From Calamus simplicifolius (lineage: Eukaryota > Streptophyta > Magnoliopsida > Arecales > Arecaceae): a stretch of DNA of 64,000 bases. The stretch covers positions 1,159,485 to 1,223,484 of the forward strand of contig UESW01004011.1 of assembly GCA_900491605.1 (NCBI GenBank), given 5' to 3'. Below, piece after piece: positions 23,463 to 32,116 of this stretch. Each line of letters begins with the position of its first letter. Positions within the stretch are counted from its first letter, which is position 1. The translations under genes were made by a program, and so were the position numbers. Below the pieces are notes generated by a model. That model did not search any database and had not been told where the DNA came from. It saw only the letters and a program-made list of their open reading frames with translations.

Positions 23463-24004
23463 GATGCCCACCCGCCCCTAAGATGGGTGGGCGTATATTT
23501 ACCAACGAAAGGGGGCATTATATCACCCGGTGGCTGATCCTCGGGCGCTAGCGGCTATGAAAAGGACACGTGTCTCCAAGGTCTGTTCCTTCTTTGATGA
23601 GGCATCGGGCGCTGCAACACCATCGCCTCATCCGTTCTGGTCGTTGAGATTGAGGGGAATTTCCCTTAGGTACGGAGCTGCAAAAAGGCGGGCACCATCA
23701 TTGCGGTGAGGTTACCGTTGTCTCGTCATTGGTAGTGTCCCTCGCGTTCCGTGCATCGGGCAGTTGCCGAACCGATTCCCGGTAGCGAGCAGGCATGTGG
23801 CCAAATTATGAACTGGCAGGATGATTTGAAACGAGGCTATAAAAGGGGTTGCCTCTGATCCGAGCCACTTCTATTGCCTTTGCTTTCTTCCTCCTCCCGA
23901 TCATGCTCGAATCTATTCATTTCCCATCACTGTTACACCTTCCCAAGCTCTTCGTCTCCGATCTTAGGTTCCCAGATCCTTCAGGTTAGTCCATTTTAGC
24001 TCCC
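23463..24004 (+). promoter_or_regulatory. T2 interior: promoter and leader of the antisense ORF
   Basis: TATAAAAGG at 23838-23846 is a canonical plant TATA box on the plus strand. It is followed by a pyrimidine-rich leader and an ATG at 24005. The bases 23463-23830 contain no gene that I recognise. Right after the LTR a G-rich element-strand tract (complement of GATGCCCACCCGCCCC) could serve as the polypurine tract for minus orientation. Confidence 0.55.
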
Positions 24005-24625
24005 ATGGCTTCCTCATCCCTCTCATGTTCGATCTTCGATTCCGGGGGTTATTCCTCCCATCCCTCACGACCTTCTTCTTCCCCACCGCCGAGCTAGTCT
24101 TCCTCCTCCATTAATAAGGTCCCCCTGGAGCAGTGGCGAGCCACCGGGCGACCTCCCGCTGGGAATCGCCCGGCCGCCATACGTGCCCCCATCCGGCGCC
24201 GTTCGGCCGTCGCTAGCTCATCATCCACTGTGGAGCAATCCCTCGAGGGGACTGCCTCAAGCATGACCGTCCAGGAGATTATAAACCTTAGTGCCAAGTA
24301 TAGTCTCCCCACTAATCTCCACCTATATCGGCCTCTTCCCAAGGATAGGGTAACTTCGTCTTATCCCGGTGGGGTAGCTTTATACGAAACTTATTTCAAA
24401 GCCGGCCTTCGTCTTCCCATTCATCCTTTCATACTTAACCTCTTAGATAGATATTCCTTAGCTCTGGCATAGTTGGTTCCGAATTCCATTCGGACCATCA
24501 TAGGTTTTTTGGTGTTGTGCCATATCCATGGGATAGAGGCTACAATTTGTCTTTTCCGTAATTTCTATACCCTTAGGAAATAATCGGGTTGGTGGTCCTT
24601 TAGTCCTAGCCAACAGAAACCCTTA
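24005..24625 (+). pseudogene. T2 antisense ORF, Transposase_28-type, truncated
   Basis: Starting MASSSLSCS, a serine/proline-rich head is followed by SMTVQEIINLSAKY and then the recognisable core with YETYFKAGLRLPIHPF, LVPNSIRTIIGFLVLCHIHG and LFRNFYTLRK. This matches the putative gypsy-type transposon family (Transposase_28), known as an extra antisense gene in Tat elements. It has in-frame stops at about 24095 and 24470. It is cut after SQQKPL, where the right LTR begins. Its promoter is the TATAAAAGG 160 bases upstream. The molecular function of the family is not established. Confidence 0.68.
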
Positions 24626-25349
24626 AGCTGCCAAATCACTTTCGAGGAGCGTCGAGCAAGAGAGGAGCTTTGAGTCTTCAGAATGATACGACTGCCTTCT
24701 GTAACCGGAAACCTGCAAGAAAAGTCCCGGACCGGTGGTTTCGGCAGGACCGTCCGATGCTCAAGTTAGCAATTTGGAGAATAGGGATTAAAATGAGATA
24801 GTAGAGATTGAGTCCCTTCCTCATTGTGGGTCAGGGTCTTTATGTACCTGTTCGAGGGTCCCTCTTACCCTTCGTAGATAACCGTCGAATCCCATCTTCC
24901 GTTAAGATCGGCTCTGTAGGTGGTAGATGGGCGCATAGCTGCTAAACGCGCGCCATAAATATCAGCAACTGTACATAGTATATCGGTAACCGCTCGTGAT
25001 CTTGGCAAAAAGCGAGTGAGCGGGCTACGCGGCAGTCTTTGGTATTTTTAATCACTGGGTTCAATATTCAAAGTTGGTTCCACGACTGAAACTATGGGCC
25101 GAGAGCATGCGAGGCGAAACTCGAGGCCGAGGTCGGAGACATACCGAGGCCGAAGTGGGGCTCGAGGCCGAGGCCGAGGCGGAGCTCGAGGCCGATGTTG
25201 AAGCTGAAACGAAGTTCGCGACTGAGACCGAGGCAAAGTCCGGAACCGAGGCCGAGGCCGGTGCTGGGATTAGCTGACAAATTATTACTTGGATTTGAGA
25301 ACTGTGCGGACTACTACTCTACCACCTGGGGGCATGATCAGCCATATCA
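24626..25349 (-). repeat. T2 right LTR
   Basis: It pairs with the left LTR. The differences I see are mostly C/T and G/A changes, as expected for an old methylated repeat. The 25100-25280 part is the same GAGGCC-type hexamer repeat. Its first base next to the interior is A rather than T, so the LTR end or the truncation point is slightly uncertain. Confidence 0.7.
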
Positions 25350-25971
25350 AATAATGCACAAGAAAGTATGCAATAAGTGTGATGCTAAGAATGCAAAGCA
25401 AAATATAAAGACAGAGTAGAGAGAAGAAGAAATAAGCACGACAAACACAAAGATTTATAGTGGTTTGGTGTTAGCTACACCTACATCCACTCCCAAGCAA
25501 CTCTTGGGATCACACTATAATCACCCTGATTATAACCGAGTTGTTTTACAAGCTCACAACCTAAACTTGTTGTTTTAACAATGGAATCACAACGAACCAG
25601 CTAATTTTTACAGGCTCACCAGCACACAACCTATCACAAGCTAACCTAGCTTGCCCGAGGCTAATCTGCCTTCCTAATTCAATCACATGATTGAATCACC
25701 AATCAAATAGAATAGTAGTAAAGTTACAATAAATAGAAAGCTCCTCAAATGAGCAAATAGATAATATAATGAGATAAAAATAGAAGAGTCTGATTTAGAA
25801 GATTTCTAAAGTTGAGCTTTTTTTTTTTTTTTTCTTCTTCTTTTTCTCTTAAATGATCTTCCTTAAGATAGAACTGAAGCTTTGAACGATTTGGTAATGT
25901 AGAAGATGTTGAAGAACTAGAGCTCTTGATTTCTCTTTTTGATTTGATGAAAATTTTTCAAAGTTGTCTTT
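25350..25971 (-). repeat. S1 5' LTR, piece 2
   Basis: This stretch corresponds to about 965-1575 of the left LTR. It includes the conserved U5 block at 25450-25540 and a T-run expanded to 17 at about 25819. It ends at the CACTA element. Confidence 0.82.
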
Positions 25972-26560
25972 CAAGAGTAGAAAAATGGTCATTTGTGAGG
26001 GATTTTTCGAGGGAAAAAGAAAAAATCCGTCAAAAATATAAATTTCTGACGGATTTCCGATGGATAAATGGTCGTCAAAAAACCCTCCTCAAAAATGTTT
26101 TTGAGGAATTTTTCTAAGGAAATTTATGGTCCGAAGGATTTTCTGACGAAATTTATCCCTTGAAAATTTCTAATGGATTTTTTGAGAAAAATTTTTTGAG
26201 GGATTTTTCGAGGAACTTTTCGAGGAAACTTTTCCATGGGATTTTTCTAGGGATTTTTTTGAGAAAAATTTTCCAAGGGAGTTTTCGAGGGATATTTCCG
26301 AGGGAAAATATTTGAAGGATTTTTCGAGGATAATTTACCGAGGGATTTTTCATGGAAAAAGTTTCAAGGGGTTTTCCGAGAGATTTTTCGAGGAAAAAAT
26401 TTTTAAGAAAAAAATTTTCGAGAAATTTTTCGAGAGAAAATTTTTGAGGGATTTTTCGTGGAATTTTTGAGGAAAAATTTTTGAAGGATTTTTTGAGGGA
26501 TTTTCCAAGAGAAAATTTTTGAGGGATTTTTTAAATTTTTTAAATAGCTTTTCTTTATTT
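25972..26560. repeat. CACTA terminal and subterminal repeats
   Basis: Roughly 25 variants of GAGGGATTTTTCGAGGAAAA fill this stretch, with GACGGATTTCCGATGG-type units near the end. They resemble the transposase-binding subterminal repeats of plant En/Spm elements. Frames across it (Lys/Phe-rich on the minus strand) are by-products. Confidence 0.7.
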
Positions 26561-26803
26561 CCAAGGAAATTATCCATCTCTAAATAAATATTTCTCTTAC
26601 AAAATAGTTTTTTTTTAATACACCTTATTATATATACAAATTATCCACAAGTGTCATCATATCCAAATTCATAGCAAACAAGTTCATAACAAGTTAATCA
26701 TATCCAAGTTCAAAAAAGTTATACAAATGTCATCATATCCAAGTTTCATAACAAAAGAAAAAAATATCACAAGCAAGTATCATTCCAATCATAGAAAAAA
26801 AAA
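26561..26803 (-). other. CACTA 3' flank, A/T-rich
   Basis: This A/T-rich stretch has repeated TCATATCCAA words (four to five copies between 26650 and 26745). It is probably the 3' untranslated part of the transposase gene. Nothing else is seen. Confidence 0.4.
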
Positions 26804-26943
26804 TTATAAATCCTCCTCTTCATGATCATCATCAACATTATCACAATCACCATCATTTGCAGAGGCAGCAGCTGAAGATGGTGCTGAAACTGTAAATAGA
26901 TTGACCTGCATCTTTTCCATCATAAGACGCATGAACTCCTCAG
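26804..26943 (-). pseudogene. CACTA transposase-associated protein, last exon
   Basis: The minus-strand frame reads EEFMRLMMEKMQVNLF, then an Ala/Ser stretch, then an acidic tail (DGDCDNVDDDHEEEDL) and a TAA at 26804-26806. Short hydrophobic-basic helices followed by a poly-acidic end are typical of the C-terminus of plant En/Spm-type transposase (Transposase_24) proteins. The upstream border has an AG that could be a splice acceptor (TTTTCTGTACTGAG). The rest of the transposase is missing, so the element is not autonomous. Confidence 0.5.
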
Positions 26944-27385
26944 TACAGAAAACGAACAGATAACTGACTGTTTTAAGCTGCTAATTAACTGTTATGATTA
27001 GCTAACTCCTCATTTTGGACAAATACAGTCTCAAACATAGGATGGTCCAGTCACTTAAACCAGCAAATGTTTTCTTCTTCAAATTGGTTATCTATCAACA
27101 ATAGCGCCTGGACAAGCAAACATATCTTCATGTTAAACTGCATTTTTTTTTTCCCTGACCATCTACAACTAAGACTGCAAATTAACAGCTCCATCTTAGT
27201 TAATAGTGCTACCATCCAGGCAATCAAGAGAACAATTCATTGAATGCATGAACCTCTTTATTTAATTGGAATTGTAGCAAAATACATGGAGAGGCAAGTC
27301 ACGTTTAACATAACTACTGGAACGAGGAACGTCACATTTAATCCTCAGCAAATGCAGCTGCCAATAGTTGTCACGTAGTCCACAT
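26944..27385. other. Non-coding stretch between transposase tail and ispG fragment
   Basis: I see no coding frame, repeat or RNA gene here. It is probably intron or 3' untranslated sequence of a captured gene. Confidence 0.4.
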
Positions 27386-28426
27386 TTACTCATCAACAGG
27401 TGGATCAACCCAACATCCATGGTCTTTTATCAGCCGAATTAACGCTTCAGTTGCATGCTCCATTGCAATACCTCGCTTGACCACCATTTGATGCATGGAA
27501 TTCATTGTGTCAGCTTTCATTTTTCATAGTACATCTGCTACAGCTATTTAATTTGTACCAATTACTTGCTACAATTAATGAGTTCATTCTACCTTTTAGT
27601 GGGAAAAATCTGTTACCGTTGAATCTAAAAAAAGTTCAAACATCAAAATTTCAGTTTCAAAACATCTAAAACATGAAACAATTAGGAAGAAGGATGTATG
27701 ATATGTCAAGGCATTCTAGAACTTGTAAGAGAGTTGAAGTTAGTCCTATCCTTATACAACATTCATTTTCTAAAACTAAAACTTATGAAATGGAATTGAA
27801 AATGGCAGGATAAAAATATTCTGGGCTAGGCACTTAGGATAAAATCCTATCAAGCATAAGCTGCTTGTCATAACAATGCAAATCATTGTTATTTAAGAAG
27901 TACTCCATAAGATGCTTCAAACCCAGATATATTTTCAGTGTTGAGACACTCAACTCTTACTGTATATGACTTTTAGAAAGATCTACTGCATCTAACTTCT
28001 AGAAAGATATCAATATCATGCACCGATATGCAACACTTGAAACATCTCAAGGCTTAGTGCATGGAGTTAATTGCATCGACAGATGATATATGGAAAGAAG
28101 TTTGTGCACGTGCAGTCATTTCATAGGAGAAACAAAAATTACTTTTCTAACATAGAGATCAATCTTTCCTGGAGCACCACCAACATATCCAAAATCTGCA
28201 TCAGCTATCTCTCCTAGCCCATTCACAATACAACCCATGATGGCAACCTGCAAGAGAAAAGAGAAAATTGTTAATGTCCACTCAATTTTATCAATGCCTT
28301 CAGATGATGGGATCACAAATTTACTGAAACGCCAGGCAAGTGTGATGTCTTTTCCCTAATTATCTCGGCACTGATTTCTTGAATATTAAATAGTGTACAG
28401 CCACAAGATGGGCATGACACATACTC
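27386..28426 (-). pseudogene. Captured fragment of HDS (ispG/GcpE), last three exons
   Basis: The intact gene encodes plastid 4-hydroxy-3-methylbut-2-enyl diphosphate synthase, an iron-sulfur enzyme of the MEP isoprenoid pathway. Exon a (28325-28426) encodes EYVSCPSCGCTLFNIQE and so on. Exon b (28143-28247) encodes VAIMGCIVNGLGEIADADFG through YVRK. The last exon (27386 to about 27481) ends HGCWVDPPVDE and TAA. Exons a and b have GT/AG introns. Conserved CPSCGR has become CPSCGC and GCIVNGPGE has become GCIVNGLGE, and an extra Ile has entered AEIREK. The last exon lacks a clean acceptor. The rest of the roughly 740-residue protein is absent. I conclude it is a transposon-captured, decaying copy. 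Confidence 0.85.
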
Positions 28427-28485
28427 CTGCAGCAGGGTTTTATGCATGAATTATTATTCCTTGACAACCAGGTAACAAGTCTAAG
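28427..28485. other. Intron-like remnant upstream of ispG exon a
   Basis: The CTGCAG acceptor of exon a is at 28427-28432 on the plus strand, preceded in gene direction by ordinary intron sequence. Here the captured ispG piece gives way to the MITE and then to YIF1. Confidence 0.4.
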
Positions 28486-28739
28486 GTAGTGTTTGATAGC
28501 CCAAAAGCTATTCCTGGATAAATGTACGGGATAGCATTTAATAAGCATTTTTTTTAAATTATAAGTCTGTTATCAAGGATAACTTTAGTTGTTCCTAGGT
28601 TCCCTAGGGAATAAGTTCAGGAGATAACCCATTTAATCATGGTTAAATTTTTTCAGACCTATCCCTTCTAGCTATAGCATTTGAGAATAAAAAGAAATAT
28701 CCCCTGGATATCCTTCCTTATCCCCATATCAAACACTGC
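28486..28739. mobile_element. MITE of about 254 bases
   Basis: The left end GTAGTGTTTGATA and the right end, read in reverse complement as GCAGTGTTTGATA, form 13-base terminal inverted repeats with one mismatch. Flanks are CTAAG and ATAAG, sharing TAAG. There is no ORF. The size and ends fit a non-autonomous DNA transposon; the superfamily cannot be fixed because the duplication length is unclear. It lies between the ispG and YIF1 pieces. Confidence 0.6.
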
Positions 28740-28914
28740 ATAAGAATCAAGATTGTTGACAAGTTTTGATTGACGGCAAGAAAATAACACACAAATAAAG
28801 AGCTTACGGTTTTTGTGTTGCGCATTCTGCAACCCTGAAGTAAGTTAAACGATTTACTTCTTAAGAAGTCCAAACACTACAAGATGTAAGGTGAGGCCAG
28901 AATACACAACTTAC

Positions 28915-29529
28915 TTTCCCATAAGACCAAATGAGAAGCCTGCGAGAATAATGTAGATGCCAAAGGCCATGAAAGGAATGTATAGATCTGAGGCATTTAT
29001 ATCATAGACTGGAGGTTTGTATGAAAGCCTACCTCCAACTGGCTCGGTTATCCTGGTCCAGTGACCCTGGATAAAACAGAATACAGCAAAAACATAAATT
29101 AGTTCCATAAGCAAAAACATAAATAGGACCACTTTCAACTTATTCCTCACATACTGCTGATTCACTTGAATATAATACTGAGGATTGGAGAAATACTTAA
29201 TAATATGTTACATTTGAGGCCAAAAGTTAGGAAATATAATGGCATATTTATTGTTATTTATAATGCATGCAAATAATTCAGACTGCAAAAGGGAGGTTAT
29301 TGACTAATATTCTACAATGCATGTGCTAACATGCATTCTCTATTTACATATTCCATACATTGCTTTGCATAAATTTAGAACTTGAGCCTAAGAATTTCTC
29401 TCCATATGCCCCCAGGCCACCTCTGATAAGCCGAGATCCAGCTCCACAAAATGCATTGCCAAATGGGTTTGGTTGAGGATTTATTGGAGGTCTCTGCACC
29501 CCAGTTTGATTGCCCAGATTATCATGCAT
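28915..29529 (-). pseudogene. Captured fragment of YIF1, first exons
   Basis: YIF1 is a multi-pass membrane protein of ER-Golgi transport that partners YIP1. Exon 1 (29359-29529) starts at an ATG at 29529 and includes RPPINPQPNPFGNAFCGAGS and GGLGAYGEKFLGSS. Exon 2 (about 29103-29195) includes NPQYYIQVNQQYVRNKLKVV. Exon 3 (28915-29066) includes GHWTRITEPVGGRLSYKPPV and DLYIPFMAFGIYIILAGFSF, the latter the start of the first membrane region. Exon 3 has a CAG acceptor and GTAAGT donor. The exon 2 donor is lost and the acceptor before exon 2 is poor. The remaining membrane region is absent, with ispG sequence lying downstream instead. Confidence 0.82.
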
Positions 29530-29763
29530 GGCTACAGGTGACAGTGGAAGAAGTTGTCCATCAGATTTTAAAAAAATTATAACCAAACAACACATCTTAC
29601 AGAAAAAAGAAAAAAAATTATAACCAGACAAGCCTCGGCAGCCTTCACGAACTCTTCCGAGAGATCTGGTCAAAGAACGAGTCGTCGTCATCACCAGCGG
29701 CCACTGACCCTCGCCGATCTGAATAGCCTCTGGCCACGAGATAATCCACCAGCTTCATCCGCT
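29530..29763 (-). other. Exon-like stretch of unknown origin upstream of YIF1
   Basis: On the minus strand a short frame with RMKLVDYLVARGYSDRRGSV and DDDDSFFDQ lies at about 29660-29765. It may be part of a further captured exon. I do not recognise the protein. A frame shift after DQ stops it. Confidence 0.3.
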
Positions 29764-30090
29764 CCGGCCATGGGTGCCCGGCCCTGGAATTTGGGAAGGA
29801 GATCGGGGGCTCCTCGTAGCCCTCCCAGGGAACGGCCTAGGTATGGACCTCCTCAGCAGCTCCGACGGAGAACCAAGGTCGGAGGCGGGGGGGCAGACGG
29901 GAGGAGGCGACGGTCACTAGCTTCGTCCACTCCGGCCATGGGTGCCCGGCCCTAGAATTTGGGAATGAGACCGGGGGCTCCTCGTAATCCTCTCAGGGAA
30001 CGACCTGGGTGTGGACCTCCTCTGTGGCTTCGACGAAGAACCGAGGCCGGAGGAGGGGGGAGATGAGAGGAGGCGACGGTGGGCGGCTTT
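29764..30090. repeat. GC-rich direct duplication, two copies of about 168 bases
   Basis: GGCCATGGGTGCCCGGCCCT at 29767 recurs at 29935, and the similarity continues through CTCCCAGGGAACGG / CTCTCAGGGAACGA to GGAGGAGGCGACGGT. The two copies differ at about one base in ten. GC content is far above the surroundings, as in the first exon or CpG-rich leader of a plant gene. Frames on either strand are not conserved between copies in a convincing way. Confidence 0.6.
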
Positions 30091-30371
30091 CCTCGAGAGT
30101 TAGGGGAGAGTGAGGGAAGTCGGGAGTTAGGGCAGAGGCGGAAGAACCAAAGAAGTCGGGAAGTCCGATGGGCTGGTTTTTGAAAGGGCTCCCTCACTGC
30201 TTTTTTTTTCAAACCGCTAAGGCAGCTAAAAAATTTAATCTTCGCCATTATTCAAATTATTAAAAGACTTCTAATTATTATAATTTTTTAAATTAATAAA
30301 TAATTATAAAAGTTATTAACAAGAAATGAATTAAATAATTTATAACTATTCGGCTATAAATAAATAAATAA

Positions 30372-30409
<38 letters not shown>

Positions 30410-30785
30410 TTTATATTAGTATTAATATAATAGTTATGATATTCAAAATAATATTTCTATACTATTTAATTTTACTATTGTTATATATATTATATTATTA
30501 TAATACATTATGTATGGTATATATTTTATAGCAATATCATATTGGGATTTCCTGTCATCCTATTGTATTAGTTTAGTATACATACATGGATAAATCCGTG
30601 GATCCATGGAGGAAGGATGAATGCAAAATCAAACAGCAACAATTAGTTCTAATGATTTTTTAATAATATTTTTAAAAATTATTTTTTAAATAAAATATTA
30701 TTTTAATTATTTATAGAAAACTAATTCAACCAGAACTACTAGCATGCAAATTTCAACCAACATCAATCTTGATGATAGATACAAA
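30091..30785. other. A/T-rich stretch with AT/AATA microsatellite
   Basis: From 30230 the sequence is strongly A/T-rich. At 30356-30410 there is (AATA)n followed by about 15 AT units. No gene is seen. Part of it could be intron of a captured gene or CACTA interior. Confidence 0.55.
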
Positions 30786-31230
30786 AAAAAGTCACATGCC
30801 TAAAAAATGTGGAGGATTCCAAATACTACTTTGATTTTTAATCTGCAAATTGCCGGCGATCCCTAGGAATTTGGGCAGCAATCCATCCTCGTCATACTTC
30901 CTGGTCAGGATCACCAACATCAGATCCATGGCTAAGAACTTCATGTCCCTAGACTGCATCCCAAGATCCAGCAATCGTTCGATCTCGTTCCTCTGATCGC
31001 CTCTCTCCCCCGTGTTCTCTCTCACTCTCTCTTCTTGATTCTCGGAGGGGAGAAGAGAAGAGGAGAGGAGAGGAGAGAGAACAAGCGAGGGGTTGGAGAG
31101 GAAGGGGAGAGAGAGAGAAGTGGTGAACAGAGCGATTTAGGGTTTTGACGGAGATCTTCGGCAGTCGAGCATTTTTCGATTACATGTTGGAAGAAAACGG
31201 GGTGGGGGGAGGAAGTGAAGGACGCCAAAA
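30786..31230 (-). other. Unidentified gene-like 5' region (leader plus short exon)
   Basis: On the minus strand a 100-base pyrimidine-rich leader (CTCTCTCCTCTCCTC type, 31020-31120) precedes a frame at 31025-30792 that includes RNEIERLLDLGMQSRDMKFL and TRKYDEDGLLPKFLGIAGN. The composition, with a CT-rich leader and then a short coding exon, resembles the 5' end of a plant gene, probably another captured fragment. I do not recognise the protein and give no function. The sense and antisense frames at 31022-31228 are low-complexity. Confidence 0.35.
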
Positions 31231-31305
31231 AATTTATGAGAGGGAAGAAAGAAATTTATGAGCCAGCCGCAAAAAATTTTAGTGCCTACGGAGGATGCAG
31301 GAAAA

Positions 31306-32116
31306 TTTTAATGATTCAAAATTTTATATTTCTCTAAACTCTTTTTCGAACACTTAAGATTTCAAATCTGAGCTTTTTCTCTTAATATTTCTCTTCTCTA
31401 TTCTTGTTTTTCCTCTCTTTTCAAATGGTCAGAACCTCCCTTTTATAAGCTTTTCTTAATCCACATTTTGATGGAAACTAGCCATTAATTAGACTTGTGG
31501 ATGAGTTTAGCACGAAAGAGGAAAGGTCCGTTAAAATCCATTGAAGAAAAGATAGCTGTTGGAGTCATTTCTGACACATCTGAAATTTGCCTCCGACAGA
31601 TTAGATTCAGCTCTAAGTCGGGATGCTCAAAATAGTAAAGTTCGTCCATCGCAGAGTCGACTCTAACTTTTCGTGGCATCGATACATCACATGCTAGAGT
31701 CGGCTCTAACCAATGTGGAAGTCGGCTCTAATTTTTCTCCAAAAAACATAGTTTCTGTTTTTAGATTAAAGTCGGCTTTAATCTCTGCATGAGTTGGCTC
31801 TAATTGATGCAGAAAAGATGTTCACTATTCTCATATTAGAGTTGGCTCTAATAAATGCAGGAGTCGGCTCTAATCCATGCCGAAGGTGCCAAACTGTTTC
31901 GATACGCTCTGGAGTTGGCTCTAATCCTCCTAGAGTTGGCTCTAATATCCAAAACTTGACACTTGACACTAGAATTGGATTCAAACTCAATTTTTCTTGG
32001 ATTTTGGATAATTAAACATTTTAAATTCCTGAAACACTTAATCAAAATCATTAGTATCATAAGAAATATACTCATATGGTTTTTGTTATACATCAAAATT
32101 AATAATTAGGTCAAAA
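31306..32116 (-). repeat. S1 5' LTR, piece 3 (copy A)
   Basis: This stretch corresponds to about 1575-2387 of the left LTR, including the TATA box TATAAAAGG near 31441 and an array of TAAT-type palindromes at 31600-31950. It ends at 32116, where GTCAAAA stands for GTCAACA, followed by AATAG, the decayed target duplicate. The start at 31306 is both the CACTA border and the left edge of the tandem duplication. Confidence 0.82.

Larger units (their letters stand above)
22732..25349 (-). mobile_element. T2: shrunken Tat-type Ty3/gypsy element (LTR - antisense ORF - LTR)
   Basis: Two direct repeats, 22732-23462 (731 bases) and 24626-25349 (724 bases), both run from GCTGCCAAATCACTTTCG to GATCAGCCAYATCA and flank an interior of only 1.16 kb. 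The interior holds a plus-strand ORF of the Tat antisense type. I find no gag, no pol and no recognisable primer site beside the right LTR, so the element looks like an internal deletion derivative that would need enzymes from elsewhere. Orientation is taken as minus from a TATATAAAG box in the left LTR. Target duplicates TAGTG and TAATG differ by one base, so that point is weaker. Confidence 0.65.
25972..31305 (-). mobile_element. CACTA-type transposon carrying host gene fragments (Pack-CACTA candidate)
   Basis: The left end reads CAAGAGTAGAAAAATGG, 11 of 13 matches to the common CACTA terminus CACTAGTAGAAAA. Next comes a dense subterminal region of GAGGGATTTTTCGAGG repeats (to about 26560), then on the minus strand the tail of a transposase-type protein. 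Further right are introns and exons of ispG and YIF1, a MITE, GC-rich duplications and an unidentified exon-like region. Both sides are S1 LTR sequence, so the whole block is an insertion. The right terminus is not resolved: TTTTAGTG occurs near 31280, but it is not a clear match to the left end and I see no clear 3-base duplication. Confidence 0.6.
876..32116 (-). mobile_element. S1: Sirevirus (Ty1/copia) retrotransposon with four nested insertions
   Basis: S1 is bounded by a left LTR (876-2387) and a right LTR broken into three pieces (22643-22731, 25350-25971, 31306-32116, about 1520 bases together). Flanking duplications are GATAG on the left and AATAG on the right; copy B of the later tandem duplication preserves the right one as GATAG. 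Read on the minus strand the order is LTR, tRNA-Met primer site, gag, protease, integrase, RT, RNase H, palindromic array, extra ORF, polypurine cluster, LTR. This order and the polypurine cluster mark the Sirevirus (SIRE/Maximus) lineage. Insertions within it are S2, a solo LTR, T2 and a CACTA element. It is not coding-competent. Confidence 0.85.

Noticed and set aside
26153..26577. Lys/Phe/Pro-rich minus-strand frames
   Set aside because: They are translations of the CACTA subterminal repeats.
27386..28426. Functional ispG gene
   Set aside because: Only the last three exons are present, conserved cluster-site neighbours are changed, and it lies inside a transposon.
31022..31228. 68-codon Ser/Pro/Leu frame
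   Set aside because: It is low complexity and covers a CT-rich leader. Better explained as an untranslated leader.
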